A stretch of 64,000 nt of DNA from the NCBI GenBank assembly GCA_009599575.1, contig VWND01000007.1, forward strand, positions 434,001 to 498,000. Direction: 5' to 3'. Positions 23,285 through 33,906 of the stretch are shown here, piece by piece. This stretch comes from Blumeriella jaapii (taxonomy: Eukaryota > Ascomycota > Leotiomycetes > Helotiales > Drepanopezizaceae). The notes beneath the pieces were generated by a model. The model had not been told where the DNA came from, did not search any database, and saw only the letters and a program-made list of their open reading frames with translations. Every line of letters begins with the position of its first letter. Position 1 is the stretch's first letter. Both the position numbers and the translations under genes were made by a program.

Positions 23285-23588
23285 TATTACGACCTTGGCC
23301 TGGCTAGTGGTAGTTGCTAGTAGTATAGCTGTTAGTAGTATAATTGCCAATGGTATGATTGCTAGTGGTATGGTTGCCAATGGTATGAATGCTAATGGTG
23401 TTGGATTAAGGTTTGGGCACGGACCACTTCGGCCATTAGGCTTCGCGCTAAGTCACGTGACTTACAAGCGCAATCCATTGTATATAAAGTTCGCGACCCC
23501 GAGCATTCTAGCTCGGTGTCTTTTTTTTAATTTACATGCGTACCTTTTGATTCATATCATTCCGATCACCCTCAAGCTAGCTGTGACA
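23285..23588 (+). repeat. 3' LTR of gypsy B2
   Basis: TATTACGACC ... AGCTAGCTGTGACA; the first G of TGTTAC is mutated to A, while the 3' terminus is intact. The 304-bp length matches the 5' LTR of this copy. Confidence 0.92.
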
Positions 23589-24685
23589 GTTGCTATTTGG
23601 TCGGCGATCGAAATATGGTAAAAAGAATCCAAATACTTTTGCATGTTTTATTTAGCGCTGTTGCTTTTTAGTAAAAATGGCTGTAAACGTTTTTTTTAAA
23701 AGTTGTATCGGTTGATTTTATAATAGTTGTCGCTAAAATCGAAAATTAAAATAAAAAAACGGGTTTTTGGCGTGGGTTTTTGCCGTAGAACTTAAATCAA
23801 ATCTAATATTATAAAGCGTCGAAGGTATAAAATAAAAAGGTCGTATCGAAAACGAGCTGGAATAAGTGTAGCAAAAAAAGCATATTTATATTCAAGGTTA
23901 TTATTGTTTCGAATTTTTTTTTTAAACGATTAAATATAAGGTTTTACAGCTGGCTTATAGCCCAAAACTGCCTGTTTATTGTTCACAAATTTCTTTTAAT
24001 TAAGCTGCTATTTCGGAAATTAGCGTTTATTCAAAAGGTCGTAAAATAACTTGGCGTAACTATAGCCTTTAGATTGTCGCATAAACACACCGTGAATGAA
24101 AAAGTGATTATAAAGCAAAACAAGCGCATTTCTGGCGCTTATTTTAAAAATTTGCTCGGATTATTTTTTAAAATTTTTCTAAAAAAGCTTTTATAGCATT
24201 TTTCCATCGTAATATTTGTGCGAAGTTTTATAGCGTATAACTTGCATATTAATATAGCCGTTTATAATACTAGAAAAATGGTCGCTAGGTCGGTAAGGGC
24301 TGAATTTTTTATATTATCGTAATTAATCGATTTCGTAAGCTATATTAAATATATCGAACTTTTTTTTTAATAATAGATACGGCGTAAGCAAATTTGATGG
24401 TAGCTTTTGAATTGCTAAAGCAGTATCGTATTATTAATCGTTTTATCGGTCGCGAGATTCGGAAGCAGATTTTGCTATATTATATATATTACGTAGTAAA
24501 CGCAATATTAACTAGTCTTTTGATAAATCGCAAAGGTTATTAGTATTTTGAAAATGTAAATAGCTTTTTAAAACAAATTAAATAAAATCTATTTTTACTT
24601 AGATAGCGTAGTCGCGCAGTCGCGATCTACCTCTTTTAGCTTATTTAGCTGATCTGTGGTTACCGTAAAGTTAACCATTGATTAG
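23589..24685 (-). pseudogene. Copia gag 5' part (broken)
   Basis: Just inside the copia LTR, an ATG at 24676-24678 opens M-V-N-F-T-V-T-T-D-Q-L-N-K-L-K-E-V-D-R-D and stays open for 27 codons before a stop. Further down the frame is fragmented by AT-rich mutations until the gypsy B2 junction at 23,588. Resembles the N-terminus of a copia Gag by position and the LTR-proximal ATG. Confidence 0.6.
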
Positions 24686-24827
24686 TGTTGGTTTTATTAA
24701 GAAAGGTTGTGTAATATACGATTAAGACGTTGCAATAATTATTGGTTGTATTGCGATAGGATCTGGTTTTTATCTAGCTAGCTGCGCGGTAGAATATGTA
24801 GGGATTGCAGCCTAACGTGTACCAACT
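24686..24827 (-). repeat. 5' LTR of the copia element (about 142 bp)
   Basis: Minus strand runs from about 24,827 (GTTGGTACACG) to CCAACA at 24,686, followed 7 bases later by the gag ATG. The expected terminal TGTTGG...CCAACA pairing holds except for the first base or two. The 3' partner is outside the preserved sequence, so the left boundary is inferred. Confidence 0.55.
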
Positions 24828-25554
24828 TAGCGCAGGCTACAACATCACGTGTTACACGTGATTATCCCATATTCCCACATTTACACCCCAAACCTTCTCA
24901 ACCTTCTGCATCGAAGTCAAGCAGCATCTTGCCCAGTCTATCGGGCGGCGCATCCAACGACTTGTGATTATCACAGCACTTCCTTTAAACCCTCAACCCA
25001 ACTACCTAGGGTGGTCTGAAGATACACACATGCTTCAAACTTCCGCGACGCAGTGGAAAGCCGATTCCCTTTGCGTTGCCATCCGTGGGGGAGAACAATG
25101 ACTTTCTTGGTAGGGTTTTGATTTGTGTTGGGGCTTGTTGGAGATGGATACGCAAGGGGCCATAACCGACTTTATATTTTCCTCTGCTCTCACTACTTTG
25201 CTATAGGTAGGTAGCCAGTTCTCCCGGCGTGCTCTTGTTGGCCGGGCTCGCCATCACCAACTTCATATCACTTAGACCTACCCGACAGGTTTTGATTCGA
25301 AAGTGAGACTGATTCCGAAGTGCTAGATGTGAGAGTGATATGCTGAAGCTTAATGCAAGGTAGCCGCAGAAGATCGCCACTAAGCACTTGTGAACACCGA
25401 TTCTACAGTTTCAAATCCAAAGAAGATATTTGCTCGAGTGTGTAGTAACACTAGGTAGTCAGGCTCAGCGGCTATATACAATAGGCTTCAATCGTACATC
25501 CCTAAGGGTGTGAACTTGTCAGAGGAGGCCCAGATATCAGTTCTGTACCTCCCC
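24828..25554. other. Compartment border and intergenic DNA
   Basis: Base composition switches from extremely AT-rich to balanced within a few tens of bases. No convincing coding region. Two CACGTG cores occur near 24,847 and 24,857 (CATCACGTG, TACACGTGA). Confidence 0.6.
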
Positions 25555-28389
25555 TCAGAGACCAAATGCCCCTCCATTCTCGACCGCTTTTCCATTGTCC
25601 ATCCCTTTCACCTCGCTAGAGGTCACAGCCTCATCGTTCGACGCCGCGGCAATAGGAGCAGCCTGCTCAACCTCCCTGCCAATTTTCGCTTCCTCGTTGC
25701 TGTTTCCTGTTGACTTCATAGCCTCGAGATCCATCTCGTTCTGCGGCACCCCGCTATTGAAAGTCCCCGAAGTGCGGACATCGCTTGCAGGTTGCACACC
25801 GACCAGACTAGTCAATGTAGTCATGCTGGCCGTAGTATGATGACCTTTCAGGGTGAAGGGGAACGCAATCCCATCCGCTTTGGGTCTCTTTAGGTCGTAA
25901 TCCTCAACAACCGGTTCGTTCACAACGATAGCGGGAGGACCTGTTGGAGTGTTGGAATCACCTGGGAAGGGCGATGGTTTTTTGGAGGCGAACATCGGAG
26001 TGAGTTCGGTATCGTGCGGTGCATCGGCCTGTCGGACAGCAAGCAGATCAATCGCAGGTGTGTTCTCATCCACATCGTCTTGGGTCTGCTGTTCGTCCGC
26101 AACGGCCTTCCTGCGTGATCTGCTACGGCTATTTCCTGGTCTTTGGCCTCTGTTCATTTCAGTGCCGTCGAGCGAGTGAGCACCAGCACCGTCTGCAGCT
26201 GATACTACTGTTATTCCGGCTGTTTATCTGCTTCTTTCTCCAGAGCCATGGTTTTTTCATCATGTTTGCTTCCCCAAAGAGCCCACAAGCTCATTCCCAT
26301 GCTTCGGGACTTTTTCTCTTCCTTTAAATCTTCTCCGGCCTTTCTTCGACCAGCTAGAGCAGATGGAGGAGGCACTTCCCCGTCCCCAAAACCAGCGTAG
26401 CCTTGTGCCATCTCTTTGGCTCGCTGCTTTTGGACCTTCCGCTTAGAGGACGCAAACTTGGTGTCCCACTCTCTCTTGGCTGCCAACCACTTCTTAACAG
26501 GTCCTTCCTTGATAACTCCCACATCACTCGTCGAAATATTACAAGCCGGGAGTTCGGACGCGGGCTCTAGATTGAAAATGTTGCCGTGACGATCGACTCG
26601 TTGTCGAATCATGTGATGTTTGAAAGGTGGAAGAGGGTCACCAGCCTTCCCAACCTGACCTGTAGTTTGCCTGGGGTTGGTTTTCGCCTCCTTTTTCTAT
26701 CTTAATTTAAATTTTGAGCTCACAATCGGGGAAACAAACCATACCTTTTGAGCTGCCTCTTCCGCTTCATCAGGATCAGACTGCGAAATAACCGAGACAT
26801 CGTCATCATCCAGAATCTCGATTTCGGTATTTTGCGCTCTTGCAAGAGCCCAGGCGCCAAACTGAGCAATCGATCGATACATGTATTTAGCAGGGCGAGT
26901 GAAGCTCAACGTTGGAGCAACATGGCAAAGATCGTCCCAGACTTGTAGTTGGACATAAGTAGCTTTCCAGCGATTGACCTGGTCTCTATCGTGATCTTGC
27001 GAGCTCTTGTCGAGAAAGGCATTCCCAGGAGCATATTTGATGGGGTTTGCTGCCTTGTGGGCAAGATAAATCTGCTCGTCCCTAAGCATTTCGCCACCTC
27101 CCGTTAAGATCAGCAGTGGTGGGAGGCCGCCCAGTGAAGGCTGCAAAACGGGCGAGACTAATGGGTGAGAGATAAGCTGATTTGAAGCGTACATCTGAAT
27201 CTGATCTTTGATCTCCACCAGCTTACCCTCGATCATAATCGAGAGGTTACGTCCTTTTCCTGGCACTGTATTAGCTGTCGGGGCAGTGGTGGAGTCCGTA
27301 GCTGCGTTATCATTGCGCAGTCCTGAGGGAGGATTTTGATCGACATGGAACCCTTGAATCGCGTCTGCTTCGCTTTTGCGGATGAGCGTCGTGATCTTTC
27401 TTCGCCAAACCTTTGAAAACTCCTTGATCAATGGCCAGCAGATCATCGGAGTTTGGAGGGGGCCATGATGGCGAAGGCTTTTGATGAAATCCGTGAGGAG
27501 GGATGTAGTCCAGAGGGTTTTCAGCTCCTACGCTAGGGAATGAATGTGTTAAGTCGACCCATGGCGAGATTAGAATTGCCCCGGCAGGCAAAGGAATACC
27601 CTGATCACGCATGATCACCATCATGCTAAGAACCATTCCTCCTCCAGCAGAGTCGCCTGCCAGTATTATAGTCGTTGGGTCCTGCACGGTAAGAAGATAT
27701 AGATACGCAGCCAAACAATCATGAAGACCACAGGGGAAGGGGAATTGAGGCGCCAATCGATATCGTGCTACAACTGTTAGAATTTCATGAAGATTGAGAA
27801 GCACTAAACTCACTAACAGAGGTCAGTGACTAACGTTTCGAATCCCAATCGACAACTTACCGAGCAAAAACCCTGGCCTTCAGTTTTCTCGCATGCCTCT
27901 GCATCTGATACCGGTGCTCATCGGGGCTCCCAAAAAAATAGGCTCCTCCATGAACATACAGCATAATTCTTCTGCCGGGGTCCTGTACAGCCTTCCTCTC
28001 ATTGTAGTCGGATCGCATTTCAATCCACTCCTCCGTGACATTGTTCCCAGGCCTGCGCCACTGCCACCAAGTCTTGCCCCCAACCTGGTCAATCCCATGA
28101 GGACCTAATTGCTTCTGAATGTACTGAGCGGCAGACGCCACGTACTCTTCAGAGATTTTGACTTCGTCGACCTTGACCCAGTGCGGATGAGGAACCCATT
28201 GCGAGGTGAACCGCTGGATGTCTTCGACTGTGTGGTGCGAAGCGTACAGCAGGAACTTGCGGATAAGGTTCAAACCTTCGTTGTAGGAGATGTGCGCGGT
28301 AGGTTTTTGGGCCAGGGGTTTGCGGTTAAGGTACTTTTTAACTCATCAGCAACGATTGTCTGGTAAAGGTAAAGCGCTACCACCGACAT
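25555..28389 (-). pseudogene. Esterase/lipase (alpha/beta hydrolase, HSL type), apparently frame-broken
   Basis: Starts at ATG 28389 (M-S-V-V-A-L-Y-L-Y-Q-T-I-V-A-D-E-L). It has the HSL-family oxyanion motif YVHGGAYFFGS (about 27,950), R-Y-R-L-A-P-Q-F-P, the nucleophile elbow GDSAGGG (about 27,655) and D-x-x-C-H-V-A-P with the likely catalytic Asp/His (about 26,930). A long Lys/Arg/Ser-rich C-terminal extension reaches a stop at 25555. Introns: about 27,768-27,860 and one near 26,698-26,745. The coding signal changes frame without room for introns at four places: about 28,300 (A5 run), 27,866-27,870 (T5 run beside a splice site), about 27,380 and about 26,211. The catalytic motifs survive. Either a decaying gene beside the repeat block or a gene with assembly indels. 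Confidence 0.75.
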
Positions 28390-28937
28390 GACTTAAAAAT
28401 GTCTGTATGACAACAGGCGTCACAGCGCCCCCGACAGTCGCTGTATTAAACACCATGGTGTCTGTCTCCCACAACGTGGTCAGAGAATCAACGTCCAGAA
28501 CGTCGAGAAAGGGGAGGATCGTTGGGTTCTGGTATTCCGAGGCGCTGGTCGAGACAGCAATGGTGTTCGCTTGGAGAAAGACAATGAGTTCGCGATCGAC
28601 GAGAAATTAATTACACATTATGGAGAGAAAAGGAGGAAACGGGAGTGTTTGGTGAAGTGGTATCACAAGCTAAAGAAACGGCCGTTCTCGTTTCCTCTTA
28701 GTCAAATTGCACCTCAATGACCCCGTGCTCTACAGTACTGTACTTCCTCGCTTGCTTGACGTCACCTTAAGCGAGACCCCGGAAATGCAAAATGCGACAG
28801 TACAGTACCGTTCTTTATCGACATCGGAGTCGATTTATCGCAAACTCAAAACGTCGGCCAGAAAATTTACATGCCCACTGCCTCTCCCCACCTCGCAAAA
28901 ACAACCCGTATCTGCTGTCGCGAACCAGTTTGCTCAA

Positions 28938-29578
28938 ATGGAGACTTCCAGTGACAGCAACTCGCAAAATGCGCCAACGCCTAGTTCGTCTTCCTCCTGG
29001 CTCTAGCGGCGCAGCACGATGCTGACGGGGAAACAGAACAATGCAAAGACCATCTCGAGCTCGGCATCGCCCTCACCCTATACTCCTGGCCGGCGCTCTC
29101 TCTCGCCGTAAGCAACTCGTGGGGCGGGGCCGACAGCGACGAAAAGCGCCAATGGTTTGCGGGCGCCACTTCTGACATCGTGATGGAGAACCCCGACGAG
29201 GACGCCGACTGGATCGAAACCTTCCTCCTACAGGTCATGGTGGATGAGTTCGAGGTGGGGGTGGAGGATGACAGCGCGTTCGAAGTAGCGGAGCAGATTG
29301 TGAGGCTGCGGAAGGAGTGTGCGAAGGGTAATTTTGCGGAGGTCGTGGAGATGAAGAGGAAGTGGGATGCGAAGGGGGGGAAGCAGGATGTCGGGTCGAT
29401 GTTTAAGAAGACAAGTGAGGAGGAGGGTGACGAGGATGACGACGAGGACGATGACGAAGAAGAAGGCGAAGAAGATGTCGATATGGATGACGCTCCGCCG
29501 CTGGCCAGAGTTAGGGAACCGGTTGTGGCAGAAATTGACGAAGATGGGTTCACAAAGGTTATTAAGAAGAAAAGGTGA
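28938..29578 (+). CDS. tsr2: Pre-rRNA processing protein Tsr2
   Basis: Tsr2 is the escortin/chaperone that binds ribosomal protein eS26 and delivers it to pre-40S particles. The sequence shows the family's WGG domain (L-Y-S-W-P-A-L-S-L-A-V-S-N-S-W-G-G, about 29,070-29,130), a helical middle part and a long acidic Asp/Glu tail. It ends in D-E-D-G-F-T-K-V. The frame of the WGG domain has no ATG of its own upstream. The only neat solution is a 13-nt first exon (28938-28950) and a 56-bp intron (28951-29006; donor GTGACA, pyrimidine-rich acceptor CTCTAG), giving 194 aa. Alternatively an indel separates it from the Ser-rich frame that starts at the same ATG. Transcribed divergently from the esterase. 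Confidence 0.8.
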
Positions 29579-29808
29579 CAGGGAAAATAGGACATTACAG
29601 GAGACCGGGCCTTAACTCGTTGCCTCAGACCGGCGTTCAAAGGGGATATCCACGCTGCATTCAACCAACTGTCTATGGGTAATGCAGACTCATCGCGAAA
29701 ATCAAAGAAGTGCTCCAACCAATAACGCCGTGATCACAGATCCCAAGTCCCATATTGAAGGTTCTTCATTGCCTACACTCAAAACAATCTCACCTTCACC
29801 CCAGATTC

Positions 29809-31139
29809 CTACTCCCAATCTTCCTCCTCGCTGTCATCGCCCTTGCGTGTTTCCTTGGGGCTACCGGGGGCACGGCTTTGAGCGCCGGAAGCAGCTCCAA
29901 CAACATCGTACGAGCCGTCACTGCCGGCTTGTGATTTCTCATCATGGGATCTTCGTGGCTCTTCTGGCTTCGAAGGCAAGGGATCTTGGACTTGCATCGC
30001 TGGGTGGAGAGTTGTAGATGATCCGGTGGAAGCAGGGCGGGCGATCTCTGGTAGTGGCTCAGCAGTCTTTGAGGTGCTCTCGTCCTCGGAATCTTCGTCC
30101 CATCCGACTTCCTCCTCCGCAGAAGCTGCAGCACCTAGATGATGTCAGCTGAGAGCGAGCCGAAATCCAACCAACTTGCGTACCTTTGAGCAGATCTCGT
30201 CTTCGTGCCTCCGCTGTCTCAATACTATGTCTGAGAAAGTAGTACCGTGTCCAGAAGTCTCCGTAAGATACGGTATCGGGGACTAGATTTTCCATGGCAG
30301 CGCGTAACTCAGTGAAGCTTTCCAGATCTTTGCTTATCTCCCCGGTCTTATCGTCGAGATTGAAAGTCTTCTTCCAGAGCTCGTACTCCTCTGTTGCCGG
30401 GTCCTGGGTAAAACTGTCTAAAGAAGAGTGGATGACATGGAGCTGTGCATCGAATCGTGTAGTATGAATGACCCTTTTCCCCGAGGCATCTTTGCTTTCA
30501 AACAAGACCGCATTACCTTGCGCGGCAGATACTTCGGACGGAGGTGCGATAGAGACAGCATCCCGAAAGAAATTCCGGAGGTTAGTGCCGAACTTGAGGA
30601 GTGCCTCGTCTGCAGCATCTTCGGCCTTCTCGATTTCTTTCAGCCGTTTGGCGGCCTCAGACCGCAGCTTCGCAAGGACTCCCTCGGACTCTTTCAGTGC
30701 GTCTTCTGTGGATGACTTCTCTTTGCTGGCCGTGCCGTCCGTCTCGTCCGTCTCGGCTGGTTCGCTGATTGTCGGTGTCTGGACTGCAGACAAGGCTTGG
30801 GTCCGGCTGACGAGAGAGGATCGGAGATCGCTGAACCCTTTGGTTGCTTCTTCTCCAACCTCCGAGAGCTCCTTCTGGGCCTCTTTGTAGACGGACTCGC
30901 CCTATGAAGATATGAGCCTCCTGGACTCCGGAAGAGCATGGAAGGCATTTCACCTGCTTCACGACGCTTCCAAAGAAGCCGCCTAGCTTGGAGCCCCATG
31001 GGCTGAGGGAGATGGCTCTGTATGCTTCTTGGAGGTCGGAGTTGAGAGTGTTCGTTTCGGCCTGCTTCGCGTTCTGTTCCGTGGCCCCTTGTTCTGGGGA
31101 GAGCGCGTCCTCCTGAATATGATCGTACGCAAGATCCAT
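29809..31139 (-). CDS. BSD-domain protein, 409 aa
   Basis: Three exons: 31139-30954, 30901-30184, 30134-29809 (introns 52 and 49 bp; frames join exactly). N-terminal part has P-W-G-S-K-L-G-G-F-F-G-S-V, then a long coiled-coil region. The BSD domain (named after BTF2-like factors, synapse-associated proteins and DOS2) sits around residues 225-300, with the hallmark F-W-T-R-Y-Y-F. The acidic Ser/Glu-rich tail ends D-S-E-E-E-D-W-E. This layout matches the fungal Dos2/SYAP-like group, of uncertain biochemical role. Convergent with TSR2: the two stops are 230 bp apart. Confidence 0.85.
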
Positions 31140-31716
31140 GGCTCCCTATGCAGGTCAGCGTTCGAGGCCGGTGCAGAACAAGTACTGTAGCTACTGAAGG
31201 TTGGTTGATCGCAATCAAGGGGTCTCGGGGTTGCAGCAGCCTTGAGCTTGACAGGATGCGGGATGCTTGGCATCGGATGGTCGCTTCACATGCCCTGTGA
31301 GCCGCACGAGGCTGTGAAATGAAACACGGTGCTGTTTATTTTGTATTGTACTGTGGGCAAGTTGCGATTCGTGATTGATGATGGTTGTAGGGCGAAAGAG
31401 AGGGAGAGATGGAAATGCCGTGACTGACCATAACAAGCTCGACTCTACTGTACCTGACTGTACATACTGTACATCGGGTTTACGAAAGACGGCTTACAAA
31501 TGCCACTCGTGCCGTCCTATCCATGTCCCCATCCCTTCCCTTGCATTCTTCCACTTCCCCTTCTCCGCGTCCTTTCTCTTGGTAAGTACTCACAAGTACT
31601 TACAGGACTTCTTATACTTGATATCTATTGGGTGCAGATGATTTGCACGCGTTCTTCCTGAGGCTGTTCGGTCCGGTTCGGTTCCGCCACTCCGCACGCG
31701 CGCTACATCATCCCAC

Positions 31717-31795
31717 CTCCATCTCCATCTCCAACTCCACCTCAATCTCCATCTTCACCTCAATCTCCATCTTCACCTCAATCTCCTGGATCACA
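31717..31795 (+). repeat. Pyrimidine-rich short tandem repeats upstream of yap1
   Basis: CTCCATCTCCATCTCCAACT grades into units of CTCCATCTTCACCTCAAT about 80-160 bp before the start codon, probably in the 5' UTR. CT-rich tracts are common in fungal 5' leaders. Confidence 0.5.
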
Positions 31796-31878
31796 ACCTT
31801 CGGTGTCGGCCCGGCACACCCCCAGCATCACCACCCACCACGCGTCTACTTTCTCCTCCCCAGCGCCTACTCGCGGTC

Positions 31879-33906
31879 ATGGATTCCGCCCAAGCCGAAC
31901 ACAGCTCCATCAATGCAAGACCTTCCCTATCTGCACATCAAGAGAAGCTTCTGCTTGCAGCCCTCAACTCCAATAACAACCAAAACAAGCATCGCGACCA
32001 CCACCACCACCTAGATGCTTCGATCCTTTCGTCAAAGACAATGGCTCCCGGCGCTGTCACCGAGTCTTCTCTGCAAACCCTAGCATCGGGTACCACGCAC
32101 GCCTTTGAGGAGAGCCCTTTCGTCGATTACGACTACGACTTTGAGGGCGACGGAAGCTTCGACCTGGGCGATTTCAAGAACGAAGCCCAAGGCCAAATGA
32201 TCGGCAACTTACCGGGGACTTCTCCGGAAGGGGGAGATAACGATAGTCACGATAAGCGAAGCCATCCTGACGATGAAGGCGATAAGGAGGAGGGTGGCGG
32301 CAAGAGAAGAGAGAACGATGAAAAGACATCCAAGAAGCCAGGGAGAAAGCCAATAACATCTGAGCCCACTTCGGTTAGTGGTCGACTGATAATTGTCTTT
32401 TTCCGAGATCCGTGAATCACTAACACCTTTCTAGAAGCGCAAGGCTCAGAACCGTGCGGCACAACGAGCCTTCCGGGAACGGAAAGAAAAGCATCTGAAG
32501 GATCTAGAGACCAAGGTTGAAGATTTAGAGAAAGCCTCCGAGTCGGCGAATCATGAGAATAGCATCCTGCGTGCTCAAATAGAAAAGATGTCGATCGAGT
32601 TACGGGAATATCGCAAGAGGCTGTCCTTGAACGGAGCCACCAATCGCACTCCGTCTTTAGGCAACGGATTGCCTCCATACCTTGCAAATGGCTTTGCAAG
32701 CCCAGGACTCAGCAATCCAAGCGACGTTAACTTTCAATTCGAGTTTCCTACATTTGGTCGCCTTCCTGGACCTTCGACAATTAGCAACGCTGATGGCACG
32801 CGGAATTCTACGTCACCTCCCGTTGCTAGCGAACAGACTTCGAGTCCTGTTGAGATAGCCCGAGTCAGCCCTCGTAACCAAACTTTGCAATACACCGCGA
32901 GTAACGGTCGAAGTGACGGCATGACAGAGGTATCTGCTCAGCTAGACGGAAGCGATATGTCAAGTCTTTCTGGCCTCTTCAGCCCCTCGCTACTTGAGAG
33001 CGTCGGGAAAGACCCATTATTCGACTACTCCGCACATAAAACCAACGTCTCTAACGGACCGAGGTCAAGTACAGATTCCGCAAATGGCAACATCAGTACA
33101 GGTCACAATACATCTTACAGCTCTCCTTCAGCATCGTCTAATTCGAACCACGGACCGAGCTCGTCCTGTGGAACTTCTCCGGAACCTACTATGCAGTCTC
33201 CGGTATTCAACAAAACTGTTGATAGCTCCCTTACAACCATCGGAGAGGAACAGACGGCCAATGTCCAAGGTATGTCCATCTTCTATGGGAAGTTCAAGAT
33301 GTCTCGTGACTATTTAAAAAAACCCCAATCTGCGTAAATTTACTAAGCCTGGTGTAGGCTCAGGAGGCTTTGATGCTGCAGCATTCAATTTGAACGGAAT
33401 CGATTGGTTTGCTCAACAGAACAACAATCAATTCGACCCACAACTCTTTGGAGACTACCGAGAGCCACAAGATAATGTTCTTTCTAATGAAACATTTGGA
33501 GATGCATTCTTCACGGATGCTTTCACTCTGGGGGAATTCAACAATTCTTTTAACGTGGTACCGAGTCCCGTGCCACCCAAGAAAGATTTGGTTGCCCAGA
33601 TCGATGCGCAGCAGAATGGTGACGAAGACTCTACACAATTGCTCAGTTGCAACACAATCTGGTATGTACCTATGCAAACTACCCGCCTATGCGCCCACGA
33701 TTCAAATAGCATTCTAATTCAGTTCCAGGGATCGTTTGCAAGCTTGCCCCAAGATCAAGGATGGTGAATTTGATTTGGATCTTCTTTGCAAGGACCTTCA
33801 GAAAAAGGCCAAGTGCTCCGAGACTGGTGCGGGGGTCAAAGAATCAGATTTCAACAAGATTATGCAGTCCCACGTTACCCAGTCCAGAAAGGAAACTCAG
33901 ACTTGA
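31879..33906 (+). CDS. yap1: AP-1/Yap1-type bZIP oxidative stress regulator, 603 aa
   Basis: Four exons: 31879-32373, 32435-33269, 33358-33661, 33729-33906 (introns 61, 88, 67 bp; all frames join). The basic region Q-N-R-A-A-Q-R-A-F-R-E-R-K-E-K starts exon 2 and is followed by a leucine zipper. A middle S-C-G-T-S-P-E-P motif marks the n-CRD area. The C-terminal cysteine-rich domain has three Cys spaced as in Yap1 (A-C-P-K ... L-L-C-K-D-L ... A-K-C-S-E), with a nuclear export signal between. In this family peroxide-driven disulfides mask the export signal, so the factor stays nuclear and switches on thioredoxin and detoxification genes. The 5' region is pyrimidine-rich with TCCATCTTCACCTCAA repeats. 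Confidence 0.93.

Larger units (their letters stand above)
17081..23588 (+). mobile_element. Complete gypsy chromovirus B2, plus strand, TSD GTTGC
   Basis: Full-length 6.5-kb copy of family B, in inverted orientation to B1. Both LTRs are 304 bp (17081-17384 and 23285-23588). It is flanked by the identical 5-mers GTTGC at 17076-17080 and 23589-23593. A polypurine tract (GGAAAAGGGGGGTAG) precedes the 3' LTR. Plus-strand order: gag (about 17,440-18,980), RT (20,242-20,900), RNase H (21,005-21,262), integrase core (about 22,080-22,400), chromodomain-like end (22,985-23,170). RT box Y-F-N-D; integrase first Asp changed to Asn (V-I-I-N-R). Non-functional. Confidence 0.92.
7821..24827 (-). mobile_element. 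Ty1/copia element split into three parts by nested gypsy insertions
   Basis: Minus-strand element recognisable in three blocks: 23,589-24,827 (5' LTR and gag start), 14,470-17,080 (gag end with zinc knuckle, protease, integrase) and 7,821-8,055 (integrase C-terminus). The coding order PR-IN is that of Ty1/copia; its RT and RNase H would have followed beyond 7,821 but were displaced. The reading continues across both gypsy insertions once one copy of each duplication (GTTGC, TAAAA) is removed, which shows the gypsy copies landed in it. It is the oldest visible element and heavily stop-ridden. Confidence 0.82.
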
